Shown one piece after another: positions 19,410 through 27,861 of a stretch of 64,000 nt of DNA (its first letter is position 1; the number at the start of each line of letters is the position of its first letter). The notes under the pieces are model-generated. The model did not search any database. It saw only the letters and a list, made by a program, of their open reading frames with translations, and had not been told where the DNA came from. Location: NCBI RefSeq assembly GCF_011058315.1, contig NZ_CP049298.1, positions 2,914,001-2,978,000 on the forward strand, written 5' to 3'. Position numbers and translations under genes: made by a program. This stretch comes from Chryseobacterium sp. POL2 (GTDB lineage: Bacteria > Bacteroidota > Bacteroidia > Flavobacteriales > Weeksellaceae).

Positions 19410-20246
19410 TTATTTTTTCTTATTGAATCCAAAAATATATCCGATTCCCAGATTGGCTTGCGCGAACATAAAATCCTGAGAGGCTTTGTCCGATTTATTA
19501 AGCGTTGTTTTAATATCTGGCATGTTGATATAACCAACTTTACCTTCTAATCTTAACATGATGTGGTTTGCAAAAATCATGTTAAAACTGGCTCTTGCAT
19601 CAGCACCAAATCCTGCCAAATGAAAACGATCACTTCTTTCGTTTCCAAATAATTTAACATTCGATTTTGGAAGTAAAGCTCCTACGCCAGCCCCATAAGC
19701 GAACTCGATATCTAATCCTTTTTTGTTAAGAATATTTTGATATTTTTCTGCACCAATGTTGATGTAGTTGAGCCCATCTGTATGTTCGAATGTCAAAAAT
19801 TCGCCATTGCTTAAGTTAACTGCTGAGCCTGGCATAATCATATTGGCGTAGGTTGGATCAGAAATATGACCTTTGAAACCAACACTTTGATTTTGATCCA
19901 TCACATACTTCATGTGATCCAAGCCCAAAACAATAGCAACATTATCTTTGATAAAATACCCAATTCTTGCATTGGTCTGTGGAATGGTTAAGTTATCTGG
20001 TGCAAAATAATCCTTGAAAGTAAACTTTGTAGGTCTATCATGTGCAGATACTCTTTTCAACGTGAAGTCATAACCATCGCCTTTGAAATGGATGTTAGAG
20101 TCGCTGTAGGCAGCGGTATTCCAACCCCAGAACACAAATATTTTTCCTTTTTTAGTTAAAGAGCTGTCCTCTTGTGATGTTTGTGCTTGTGCTAATCCCA
20201 AAGTGCTAGACAAGGCCAATACACCAGCTAATAAAATCTTCTTCAT
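19410..20246 (-). CDS. exported beta-barrel-like outer membrane protein inside the nuo operon
   Basis: This 278-aa protein starts with a clear signal peptide, MKKILLAGVLALSSTLGLAQAQ. The mature part alternates polar and aromatic/hydrophobic residues in short strands (for example IMLRLEGKVGYINMPDI) and ends in a strand, ANLGIGYIFGF, like outer-membrane barrels. No catalytic motif is recognised and the function is unknown. It starts 1 bp after the nuoF stop and ends 40 bp before nuoG, so it must be co-transcribed with complex I. An Omp-like barrel is my inference from the pattern. Confidence 0.75.
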   Translation of the reverse strand: MKKILLAGVLALSSTLGLAQAQTSQEDSSLTKKGKIFVFWGWNTAAYSDSNIHFKGDGYDFTLKRVSAHDRPTKFTFKDYFAPDNLTIPQTNARIGYFIKDNVAIVLGLDHMKYVMDQNQSVGFKGHISDPTYANMIMPGSAVNLSNGEFLTFEHTDGLNYINIGAEKYQNILNKKGLDIEFAYGAGVGALLPKSNVKLFGNERSDRFHLAGFGADARASFNMIFANHIMLRLEGKVGYINMPDIKTTLNKSDKASQDFMFAQANLGIGYIFGFNKKK

Positions 20247-20247
20247 T

Positions 20248-21603
20248 TTAGTTTCCTGCTACAACAGGAATAGGGTCAGCATAATTTGCTAAGCCATAAT
20301 TTTGAGTTAAACATAATTCGGGATTGTTCACATGCCATTCGAACTCATCTCTGAAGTGGCGAATAGCTGCTGCAACAGGCCAAGCCGCTGCATCTCCCAA
20401 TGGACAAATCGTATTACCTTCGATTTTTCTTTGGATATCCCATAACAAATCGATGTCGGCTAAAGTAGCCTGTCCGTTGTCAATTTTTTTCAATATTTTG
20501 TACAACCACCCCGTACCTTCGCGGCAAGGCGTACATTGTCCACAACTTTCATGATTGTAAAATCTTGCTAAAGTCATGGTATGTTCTACAACACATTGGT
20601 CTTCATCCAATACTTCGAAACCTCCCGATCCCATCATGGTTCCTGTTGCGAAACCACCATCTGCAAGAGATTCGTAGTTCATTAATCGAGGTTCGCCGTT
20701 TATCGTTTTTAATAATAAATTAGCCGGTAAAATTGGAACTGAAGATCCTCCAGGAATACAAGCTTTTAATTTTTTTCCGTTCGGAATTCCACCACAATAT
20801 TCATCAGAGTAAATGAATTCTTCAACAGAAATGGTCATATCAATTTCGTAAACGCCAGGTTTGTTGATATTTCCACAAGCGGAAATCAATTTGGTACCTG
20901 TAGAGCGTCCTACACCAATTTTGGCATATTCTGCACCAGTTATATCGATAATAGGAACAACTGCTGCAATGGTTTCAACATTGTTAACAACGGTTGGTCT
21001 TTCCCAAAGTCCTTTTACAGCTGGGAAAGGTGGTTTTAGTCGCGGGTTTCCTCTTTTACCTTCTAGAGATTCTAGTAAAGCCGTTTCTTCTCCACAAATA
21101 TAAGCACCTGCACCACGCTGAACATAAATTTCTAAATCGTAGCCTGTACCTAAAATGTTTTTACCTAGAAATCCTGCTTTTTTGGCCTCCTCAATCGCTT
21201 CTTCTAAAATATCTGGAATCCAAGAATATTCTCCACGAATGTAGATGTACGACACATTGGCTCCTAAAGTAAATGACGAAATCAGCATGCCCTCAATCAA
21301 AAGATGAGGAATGAATTCCATTAAATATCGGTCTTTAAAAGTTCCCGGCTCTGACTCGTCGGCGTTAACTACCAAATGTCTTGGCACGCCTTCCGGTTTT
21401 GCAAGGAAACTCCACTTCATACCCGTTGGGAAACCGGCGCCTCCACGACCTCTTAGACCAGAGATTTTTACTTCTTCCAGAACTTCTTCAGGCGTCATTT
21501 TCAGGGCTTTTTCAGCCGCTGTATATCCACCTTGTTTGCGGTAAACATCGAAAAAGCGTATGCCCTCTACATGTGCGTCTTTTAATAAAAGTTTTCTGCC
21601 CAT
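20248..21603 (-). CDS. nuoF: NADH-quinone oxidoreductase subunit F (NADH/FMN-binding)
   Basis: This 451-aa subunit takes electrons from NADH. It shows GLRGRGGAGFPTGMKWSF (NADH/FMN site), GAGAYICGEETALLESLEG (FMN) and the C-terminal N3 [4Fe-4S] ligands ESCGQCTPCREG (about residue 355) plus NTICPLGDAAAWPV. Length is normal. The start lies 10 bp after the nuoE stop, and the next gene in the operon is the exported barrel protein. Confidence 0.97.
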   Translation of the reverse strand: MGRKLLLKDAHVEGIRFFDVYRKQGGYTAAEKALKMTPEEVLEEVKISGLRGRGGAGFPTGMKWSFLAKPEGVPRHLVVNADESEPGTFKDRYLMEFIPHLLIEGMLISSFTLGANVSYIYIRGEYSWIPDILEEAIEEAKKAGFLGKNILGTGYDLEIYVQRGAGAYICGEETALLESLEGKRGNPRLKPPFPAVKGLWERPTVVNNVETIAAVVPIIDITGAEYAKIGVGRSTGTKLISACGNINKPGVYEIDMTISVEEFIYSDEYCGGIPNGKKLKACIPGGSSVPILPANLLLKTINGEPRLMNYESLADGGFATGTMMGSGGFEVLDEDQCVVEHTMTLARFYNHESCGQCTPCREGTGWLYKILKKIDNGQATLADIDLLWDIQRKIEGNTICPLGDAAAWPVAAAIRHFRDEFEWHVNNPELCLTQNYGLANYADPIPVVAGN

Positions 21604-21613
21604 CGTTAATATA

Positions 21614-22123
21614 TTAATCTAAAGCGATTTGTCCTTGTCTGCAAAGTTCAAGGATTTCATCTACTTTTTCTATCGTTAAATTTTCATGATAAAACTTACC
21701 CAATTGCAACATTGGAGCATAGCCACAAGCACCAAGACATTCTACTGGTTTCAATGTGAAAAGACCATCAGCTGTTGTTTCTCCATCTTTAATGTTAAGT
21801 TTGGTACGGATGTGGTCTAGGATTTTTTCGCTGCCTTTTACCATGCAAGGTCCTGTTCTACAAACTTCCAAAACATATTTGCCAACAGGTTTCATATTGA
21901 ACATGGTGTAGAAAGTAGCCACTTCGTAAACCTCAATAGGGGTGATATTAAGCACCTGCGCTACATAATCCATAACAGGAACATCTAGCCAACCACCGAA
22001 TTCCTTTTGTGCAATATGCAAAACGGGAATTAAGGCAGACTTTTGACGACCTTCTGGATATCTTGCGATGATTTTATTTACCTGTTCTAAAGTTTCAGGT
22101 TTAAAAGCAATTGTTTCGCTCAT
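21614..22123 (-). CDS. nuoE: NADH-quinone oxidoreductase subunit E
   Basis: This 169-aa thioredoxin-fold subunit carries the N1a [2Fe-2S] cluster, bound by Cys88 and Cys93 (VCRTGPCMV) and Cys129 and Cys133 (CLGACGYAP). The segment PVMDYVAQVLNITPIEVYEVATFYTMF is the usual helical N-terminal domain. It forms the NADH dehydrogenase module with NuoF and NuoG. A 91-bp gap with 7-bp repeats separates it from nuoD. Confidence 0.96.
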   Translation of the reverse strand: MSETIAFKPETLEQVNKIIARYPEGRQKSALIPVLHIAQKEFGGWLDVPVMDYVAQVLNITPIEVYEVATFYTMFNMKPVGKYVLEVCRTGPCMVKGSEKILDHIRTKLNIKDGETTADGLFTLKPVECLGACGYAPMLQLGKFYHENLTIEKVDEILELCRQGQIALD

Positions 22124-22130
22124 ATTTATA

Positions 22131-22162
22131 GATTTTAGATTTTAGATTTTAGATTTTAGATG
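22131..22162. repeat. perfect 7-bp tandem repeat in the nuoD-nuoE gap
   Basis: Four exact copies of ATTTTAG (22132-22159) lie 8 bp upstream of the nuoE ATG; on the operon mRNA they read CTAAAAT. The array sits in a 91-bp noncoding gap. Confidence 0.8.
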
Positions 22163-22214
22163 AAAATCAAAACACTAAAAATCTATTTTATTTATAATTT
22201 ATAATTCAAAATTC

Positions 22215-23438
22215 CTAAGCATCAAGCTCTCCCGCAATTACATTCATGCTACACATGGTTACAATCGCATCAGAAATTACCGATCCTGTAATCATCTCTG
22301 GATAGGCTTGGTAATAAATAAAGCAAGGTCTTCGGAAGTGTAATCTGTATGGACTTCTACCACCGTCACTCACCAAGTAGAATCCTAACTCTCCATTTCC
22401 ACCTTCTACCGCATGATAAACTTCGCCACGAGGAACGTCTGTTTCTCCCATTACAATTTTGAAATGGTAAATTAAAGCTTCCATTTTGGTATAAACATCG
22501 GCTTTTTCTGGAAGATAAAACTCGGGAACATCTGCATGGAAAGGACCTTCTGGAAGGTTTTCGTAAGCTTGTTTAATAATTTTAATAGATTCCCAAACTT
22601 CTTGTTGACGTACCATGAAGCGGTCGTATGTATCGCCTGCTGTACCAATCGGAATTGTGAAATCAAAATCCTGATAAGAAGAATAAGGCTGTGCCACACG
22701 AACGTCGTAGTCGACACCTGCAGCTCTTAGGTTAGGACCTGTGAAACCATAGCTTAAAGCTCTTTCGGCGGAGATACCACCCACACCAATCGTTCTGTCC
22801 ATAAAGATTCTGTTTCTTTCCAAAAGATTACAAAATTCTTGGAATCTTGGTGGGAAAGTTTTTAGAAAATCTTTTATAAGTTCATGGAATTTAGGTGTAA
22901 GATCTCTTTCGAAACCTCCAATTCTTCCCATATTAGTTGTCATACGGGCACCACAGATTTGCTCATACATATCATAGATACGTTCTCTTTCCACGAACAT
23001 GTATGTCAGTCCAGTGATTGCTCCAGAGTCCATTCCAGTAACACCATTACAAATTAGATGATCGCCGATTCTTGCCAATTCCATCAAAATCACGCGCATA
23101 TAGTCAACGCGTTTTGGAACTTCGCAGCCTATCAGTTTTTCAACAGTCATGTGCCAACCTAGGTTGTTAATAGGCGCAGAACAATAGTTCATACGGTCTG
23201 TTAAAGTGGTGATTTGCGAAAAGTTTCTTCTTTCAGAAATTTTTTCGAAAGCTCTATGGATGTAACCAACAGTTTGTTCTGAGTGCAAAATACGTTCGCC
23301 ATCCATTGTTAGCACATTTTGGAAAATCCCGTGTGTTGCTGGATGGGTAGGTCCAAGGTTGAGGGTGTAAAGTTGACCGTCAATTTGTTCCTTTGATTCG
23401 TATTGGTTAAGTATGTTTGATAATTCGTTGTCTTTCAT
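22215..23438 (-). CDS. nuoD: NADH-quinone oxidoreductase subunit D
   Basis: This 407-aa 49-kDa-type subunit forms the quinone site with NuoB. Landmarks are LNLGPTHPATHGIFQ, QTVGYIHRAFEKI, NMGRIGGFERDLTP, VGGISAERALSYGFTGPNLRAAG and the C-terminal DAIVTMCSMNVIAGELDA. It is separate from NuoC, unlike the NuoCD fusion in enterobacteria. The start is set by the conserved N-terminal spacing. Confidence 0.96.
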   Translation of the reverse strand: MKDNELSNILNQYESKEQIDGQLYTLNLGPTHPATHGIFQNVLTMDGERILHSEQTVGYIHRAFEKISERRNFSQITTLTDRMNYCSAPINNLGWHMTVEKLIGCEVPKRVDYMRVILMELARIGDHLICNGVTGMDSGAITGLTYMFVERERIYDMYEQICGARMTTNMGRIGGFERDLTPKFHELIKDFLKTFPPRFQEFCNLLERNRIFMDRTIGVGGISAERALSYGFTGPNLRAAGVDYDVRVAQPYSSYQDFDFTIPIGTAGDTYDRFMVRQQEVWESIKIIKQAYENLPEGPFHADVPEFYLPEKADVYTKMEALIYHFKIVMGETDVPRGEVYHAVEGGNGELGFYLVSDGGRSPYRLHFRRPCFIYYQAYPEMITGSVISDAIVTMCSMNVIAGELDA

Positions 23439-23451
23439 AAATTTTAATGCT

Positions 23452-23493
23452 TTAGGCTATAGGCTTTAAGCTTACTGCTTACTGCTTATTGCA
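23452..23493. repeat. degenerate 7-bp tandem repeat in the nuoC-nuoD gap
   Basis: The units TTAGGCT, ATAGGCT, TTAAGCT, TACTGCT, TACTGCT, TATTGCA keep a strict 7-bp period with a GCT core. They fill most of the 61-bp gap between nuoC and nuoD. Confidence 0.6.
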
Positions 23494-23499
23494 TTAGTT

Positions 23500-23994
23500 C
23501 TATCTTCCGAACATGCTATCGTTTTTGTCAGTACGTGTGCCATCTTCCAGACGATATTCTTTTAACATCGGATGATAACCAAGATCGTCCATATTAAGAA
23601 TAGGGCGAAGATCTGGATGTCCTTTGAATTTGATTCCGTAGAAATCAAAAGTTTCGCGCTCCATCCAGTTGGCACCAGCAAATAGTTCTGTTAAAGAATC
23701 GATTTCCGGATTTTCTTTTGGCATAAAAGCTTTAAGACGCAGACGTACGTTAGTCATCATATTATGTAAATGATAAACCACGCCTAATTCTTTTTCTGGG
23801 TTTTCTGGATAATGAATACCACAGATGTCTGTTAAAAAATTAAATTCTAAAGAAGAATCTCTCAAGTAGTGAACCACTTTTTTAATATCATCTTTTTTAA
23901 CTTCCACCGTCAGCATGCCATAAGGTTCGGATGTTGTAAGAATTGTTTCAGGAAATTCTCTTGTTAAAGCTTCTAATACGAATTCGTTTGTCAT
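23500..23994 (-). CDS. nuoC: NADH-quinone oxidoreductase subunit C
   Basis: This 164-aa 30-kDa-type subunit has the signature ELFAGANWMERETFDFYGIKFKGHPDLRPIL, which contains the ERE-x-D(F/M)-G motif of the family, and the C-terminal GYHPMLKEYRLEDG. It belongs to the peripheral Q module with NuoB and NuoD. It is 12 bp after nuoB. Confidence 0.95.
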   Translation of the reverse strand: MTNEFVLEALTREFPETILTTSEPYGMLTVEVKKDDIKKVVHYLRDSSLEFNFLTDICGIHYPENPEKELGVVYHLHNMMTNVRLRLKAFMPKENPEIDSLTELFAGANWMERETFDFYGIKFKGHPDLRPILNMDDLGYHPMLKEYRLEDGTRTDKNDSMFGR

Positions 23995-24006
23995 GTTTTC
24001 CCTGAT

Positions 24007-24567
24007 TTATTTAATTCCGTAAGATTCTAACAATGCTTTATATTCTGGTAAGTCTCTTCTTCTAAGACTTTCTGTACGTGCTAATTCTTGTACCTGCATA
24101 ACCCCTTCGATGATTTGCTCAGGTCGAGGTGGGCATCCAGGGACATAGACGTCAACAGGTATAATTTTGTCAATTCCTTGAAGTACCGAATAAGTATCAA
24201 AAATACCGCCACTAGAAGCACAAGCGCCAACGGCTACAACCCATTTTGGTTCTGCCATTTGGGAATAAACTTGTTTAAGAACTGGTGCAAGTTTTTTAGA
24301 AATTGTGCCGCAAACCATCAACATATCGGCTTGTCGCGGCGAGAAAGAGTTTCTTTCCATACCGAATCGGGCTGCATCGTAAGTAGGGTTAAGCGTTGCC
24401 ATAAATTCAATACCGCAGCATGATGTTGCAAAAGGTAATGGCCAAAGCGAATAACTTCTGGCAAGACCAATAACACTGCTCAATTTTGTTGCAAAAAATC
24501 CTTCTCCTTCATAACCTGCAGGAGCTGGATTGTTCATGTTAACAACTGGTTTATTATTATCTGACAT
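24007..24567 (-). CDS. nuoB: NADH-quinone oxidoreductase subunit B
   Basis: This 186-aa subunit holds the terminal N2 [4Fe-4S] cluster that reduces quinone. The ligands are the tandem Cys50-Cys51 ([10 protein letters not shown]), Cys116 ([11 protein letters not shown]) and Cys145 (PGCPPRPE). Length and motif spacing are standard. It lies 14 bp after nuoA. Confidence 0.97.
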   Translation of the reverse strand: MSDNNKPVVNMNNPAPAGYEGEGFFATKLSSVIGLARSYSLWPLPFATSCCGIEFMATLNPTYDAARFGMERNSFSPRQADMLMVCGTISKKLAPVLKQVYSQMAEPKWVVAVGACASSGGIFDTYSVLQGIDKIIPVDVYVPGCPPRPEQIIEGVMQVQELARTESLRRRDLPEYKALLESYGIK

Positions 24568-24581
24568 TTTTTTTAATTTAA

Positions 24582-24947
24582 TTATTTATCCCAATCCAAA
24601 GCACCTCTTTTAAGGACATAGAAGAATCCAAGGAAAAAGATGGATACAAATGTTACAATTGCTAAAAATCCTTCTGTACCCAACTCGCGGAAGTTGACCG
24701 CATAAGGATAGAAGAAAACAATTTCGATATCGAAAAGAACAAATAGGATAGCGGTAAGGAAATATTTTACAGAGAAAGGCGTTCTTGCATTGCCGACAAC
24801 TTCCACACCACATTCAAAACTTTGTCCTTTTACTTCACTCTTTACTTTTGGGCCAAGAAAGTGTGCACCAAGTAAAGAAACGATTACAAACCCTAGACCT
24901 ACAGCCGCTTGGATAAGAATCGGAATATAATTTTCTGGTAAATTCAT
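24582..24947 (-). CDS. nuoA: NADH-quinone oxidoreductase subunit A
   Basis: 121 aa from the ATG at 24947 ([20 protein letters not shown]). A longer frame from 25010 adds 21 non-family residues and would overlap the promoter element. Three membrane helices and the loop segments [12 protein letters not shown]-like (here [22 protein letters not shown]) and FLLFDIE-like ([17 protein letters not shown]) mark NuoA. It is the first gene of the nuo operon. Confidence 0.94.
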   Translation of the reverse strand: MNLPENYIPILIQAAVGLGFVIVSLLGAHFLGPKVKSEVKGQSFECGVEVVGNARTPFSVKYFLTAILFVLFDIEIVFFYPYAVNFRELGTEGFLAIVTFVSIFFLGFFYVLKRGALDWDK

Positions 24948-24971
24948 TATTGTACCTAATTTATGCACCTG

Positions 24972-24979
24972 CAAAAGTA
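24972..24979 (-). promoter_or_regulatory. -7 promoter element of the nuo operon
   Basis: The minus strand reads TACTTTTG, matching TAnnTTTG, 24 bp before the nuoA ATG. It supports the shorter NuoA start. The -33 box is not obvious. Confidence 0.5.
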
Positions 24980-25076
24980 CTAAATTAAGATGGAATAACA
25001 GAGAAATCAACCACTTTAAGTGATTTTGGAAGTGTTGAAAAAAGCTAATTTAGAATAATTATAAATAACGAAATTG

Positions 25077-25259
25077 CTATTTTTTCTTATTCATTCTTTT
25101 TAATATTATAAATGCAAAATATGCGATATATAGAAACAAAATACTTGCGAAAATGATGTTAATCAATGTGTTAGTTTTTGGATCTTTTATAGGGTCTATA
25201 AAGTTGAATGCTAAAAATATCAGGATAAGAATTGCGTATATGATAATTTGCTTTTTCAT
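25077..25259 (-). CDS. small membrane protein, 60 aa
   Basis: The ORF codes for MKKQIIIYAILILIFLAFNF..., with one hydrophobic helix at about 3-20 and another at about 32-53, ending in a basic tail RMNKKK. No family is recognised. It lies alone between nuoA and the acetyltransferase-like gene, on the same strand. The lysine-rich ends and two clean helices look like a real small inner-membrane protein. Confidence 0.55.
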   Translation of the reverse strand: MKKQIIIYAILILIFLAFNFIDPIKDPKTNTLINIIFASILFLYIAYFAFIILKRMNKKK

Positions 25260-25309
25260 GTTTTGATGACTTTTAATAAAAAAATTAATTTAAGCAATTG
25301 TTTAATAAA

Positions 25310-26434
25310 TTATATTTCCTTGCTATAAGTTCGTCTTCTTTTATGATTAATTGGCTCGTAATCTTGCCAAAGTAGTTGGATGTTTTTGTTTTCTTCCAAC
25401 TCTGGATTGGTCTCTAAGAATTTGACGCCTTTTTTTCTAAAAGTATCATAAATTTCTTTAAAAATAATCGCCGTAACACCGCGGCGTTGATAGTCTGGAT
25501 GGATGCCTATTAAATAAAAATTCGCACGATCATTCTTTTTTCCAGCATTTAGCAAATGCCACCAACCAAAAGGGAAAAGTTTGCCTTTTGCCTTTTGTAA
25601 AGCTCGAGAATAAGAAGGCATTGTAATGGCAAATGATATCAAATTATGATCTTCGTCCTCGATACAGATAATGTAATCTTTGTCGATGAAACCAAAATAT
25701 TTTTCTTTGTAATGATTGATTTGTTCATCTGTAATCGGGGTATAAGTCGAAAGCCCTTTGTAAGTTTCATCCAAAAGTTTGAACATGGGTTCTACCAAAG
25801 GGAGGATTTCTTTTTTGTTATTAAATTTAAGAACTCTTAATTTATATTTTTCTTTAATTAAATTGTTGAATTTGACTACTTTATCAGGTAAAGTTTCAGG
25901 GAATTCAATCTCGAATTCTACCCATTCTTTTTCTTTAATCAAACCTAGGTTTTCTAAATGTTTTGGATAATAAGCTTCGTTATAAATGCCAATCATTGTC
26001 GCAAGTCTGTCAAAACCCATCGTTAACATTCCGGCTTTGTCCAGATTGGTAATGCCCATTGGTCCTTCTATCTTAGAAATGTTTTTGCTTTTTGCATATT
26101 CGATTGCTTTGTTAATTAAGGCTTTTGAAACCGCTTCGTCATCAATAAAATCCAACCATCCAAATCTTAGCTTTTTGATACCAAGATCTTTTTCTTCTTT
26201 ATGATTAATCATCACCGCGATTCGACCTACAATTTTGCTGTCTTTTAATGCTAAAAATTGTTGCGCCTCAGCATACTCCAAAGCAGGATTTTCGGCAGGA
26301 TTCCAAATGTTAAGTTCGTCCGCTGTTAAAGCAGGCACATAGTTGGGGTTGTTGCGGTACAAATCGTTTGGAAATTGGACAAAATCTGTCAAATCTTTCT
26401 TTGATTCTACCTTTTTTATGATGATTTGTGACAT
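25310..26434 (-). CDS. GNAT-fold acyltransferase-like protein
   Basis: 374 aa from the ATG at 26434 (MSQIIIKKVESKKDL). The frame extends 14 codons further upstream, but a TAnnTTTG element at 26451-26458 lies inside that extension. The N-terminal half resembles the conserved Bacteroidota proteins that begin KKDLTDFVQFPNDLYRNNPNYVPAL. The C-terminal segment YLIGIHPDYQRRGVTAIIFKEIYDTFRKKG is the acetyl-CoA-binding motif A of GNAT enzymes (R/Q-x-x-G-x-G/A). The substrate is unknown. It is monocistronic and cytoplasmic. Confidence 0.75.
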   Translation of the reverse strand: MSQIIIKKVESKKDLTDFVQFPNDLYRNNPNYVPALTADELNIWNPAENPALEYAEAQQFLALKDSKIVGRIAVMINHKEEKDLGIKKLRFGWLDFIDDEAVSKALINKAIEYAKSKNISKIEGPMGITNLDKAGMLTMGFDRLATMIGIYNEAYYPKHLENLGLIKEKEWVEFEIEFPETLPDKVVKFNNLIKEKYKLRVLKFNNKKEILPLVEPMFKLLDETYKGLSTYTPITDEQINHYKEKYFGFIDKDYIICIEDEDHNLISFAITMPSYSRALQKAKGKLFPFGWWHLLNAGKKNDRANFYLIGIHPDYQRRGVTAIIFKEIYDTFRKKGVKFLETNPELEENKNIQLLWQDYEPINHKRRRTYSKEI

Positions 26435-26450
26435 AATTTTCAATATTAAA

Positions 26451-26458
26451 CAAATATA
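26451..26458 (-). promoter_or_regulatory. -7 promoter element of the GNAT-like gene
   Basis: TATATTTG on the minus strand matches TAnnTTTG, 16 bp before the ATG at 26434, and decides that start over the upstream one. Confidence 0.5.
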
Positions 26459-26543
26459 AGCGCAAAAGCTACTCATTGCAATACTTTGGCATAGTTTTTA
26501 CAACAAAATAAGTGCTAAAATAAAATTTATAAAACTAAATAAA

Positions 26544-27254
26544 ATGACAGGTTATTATTTAATTATCGGTCTTACGATGCTGGCGAGTTGGCTAGTATCG
26601 AGTAGGCTGAAATCAAAATTTCAGTATTATTCTCAGGTACATTTGAGGAACGGAATGTCAGGGAAAGAAGTTGCTGAAAAAATGTTGAGAGACAATGGGA
26701 TTAATGATGTACAAGTAATTTCGGTTCCAGGTCAATTGACGGACCATTACAATCCAGAAAACAAAACAGTCAACCTTTCCGAAGGTGTATATATGCAAAG
26801 AAATGCAGCGGCAGCGGCTGTTGCAGCTCATGAAGTAGGTCACGCAGTGCAACATGCTGTGGGCTATTCGATGTTGCAATTGAGATCAAAATTAGTCCCT
26901 ATGGTTAACATCAGCTCCACTTTATCACAATTCGTAATTATGGCTGGTATTGGTGTTATGGTGGCTTCAAGAACTATTGAAAACCCTCAAGGTAATACTT
27001 GGGTTTTGGCAATTGGCGTGGCGCTTTTCGCGGTGACAACTTTATTCGCTTTTGTAACGCTTCCCGTAGAATATGATGCGAGTAATCGTGCGATGAAATG
27101 GTTGAAAGATACAGGAACGGTGACGCAAGAAGAATATATTGGGGTTGAAGATAGTCTAAAATGGGCTGCGAGAACTTATGTGGTAGCAGCTTTAGGGTCA
27201 TTAGGACAACTTTTGTATTGGGCTTCGATGCTTTTCGGAGGCCGTCGCGAGTAA
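26544..27254 (+). CDS. membrane zinc metallopeptidase, YugP type
   Basis: This 236-aa protein has an N-terminal helix (about 3-20), the zinc motif HEVGH at residues 96-100 within AAHEVGHAVQHA, and two further hydrophobic segments (about 125-145 and 150-172). Next comes LPVEYDASNRAMKWL, with the conserved Glu expected as third ligand in the Zn_peptidase_2/YugP family, and a last membrane segment near the C-terminus. It is an inner-membrane protease; the physiological substrate is not known. It is convergent with yigZ, with only 2 bp between stops. Confidence 0.88.
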   Translation: MTGYYLIIGLTMLASWLVSSRLKSKFQYYSQVHLRNGMSGKEVAEKMLRDNGINDVQVISVPGQLTDHYNPENKTVNLSEGVYMQRNAAAAAVAAHEVGHAVQHAVGYSMLQLRSKLVPMVNISSTLSQFVIMAGIGVMVASRTIENPQGNTWVLAIGVALFAVTTLFAFVTLPVEYDASNRAMKWLKDTGTVTQEEYIGVEDSLKWAARTYVVAALGSLGQLLYWASMLFGGRRE

Positions 27255-27256
27255 TA

Positions 27257-27859
27257 TTACAAATCTATAAAAGCATACTCTAAAAGCATCTCTGACAATT
27301 GGTTGGAGATGTTTTCTTTTTGTGCGGTTTTTACCCGTGCTGTGATGTGACAAATCTGTTGCGCATCGAAGTCTAAAATTTGTGCACCGTTTTTATTGAG
27401 TAAAGAAAAAATAACATTTTGCTGACTGAATTTAAAACTGAGTTTCAGTTCGCTTTCCAATTCTTTAGTAATGATATTTGCTGATTCCAAGGTTAATTTA
27501 GCGCTTTCTTTATAAGTTTTGACCAAGCCTGAAACGCCAAGTTTTGTTCCGCCATAGTAACGAATGACAACCACTAAAATATTGGTGAGTTGATGGGCAA
27601 GAAGTTGGTTGTAGATGGGTAATCCTGCACTTCCACTGGGTTCGCCATCATCGTTGGCGCGGTAGTTTTCGCCAGAAAGTCCTAGTCGGTAAGCGTAACA
27701 ATGGTGCGTTGCTTTTGGATGAATTTCGCGTAAATGATTAAGACAAGATTTGACTTCTTCTTCAGAGATGACGGGATAGGCAAAACCAATGAATTTGCTG
27801 CCTTTTTCTTTTAGTGAAATATCTTCAATTGGCTTTTCGATGCTTTGGTATTCGAACAT
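27257..27859 (-). CDS. YigZ/IMPACT family protein
   Basis: This 200-aa protein has the UPF0029 N-terminal signature: KGSKFIGFAYPV, HPKATHHCYAYRLG, NDDGEPSGSAGLPI and VVVIRYYGGTKLGVSGL. A small C-terminal ferredoxin-like domain follows. Family members are linked to translation control in eukaryotes; the bacterial role is unclear. It starts 2 bp after the ribD stop and is probably co-transcribed with it. Confidence 0.92.
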   Translation of the reverse strand: MFEYQSIEKPIEDISLKEKGSKFIGFAYPVISEEEVKSCLNHLREIHPKATHHCYAYRLGLSGENYRANDDGEPSGSAGLPIYNQLLAHQLTNILVVVIRYYGGTKLGVSGLVKTYKESAKLTLESANIITKELESELKLSFKFSQQNVIFSLLNKNGAQILDFDAQQICHITARVKTAQKENISNQLSEMLLEYAFIDL

Positions 27860-27861
27860 TT

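Noticed and set aside
22131-22162. Possible CRISPR or phage repeat
   Set aside because: Units are 7 bp and directly adjacent without spacers; no cas genes are in the window.
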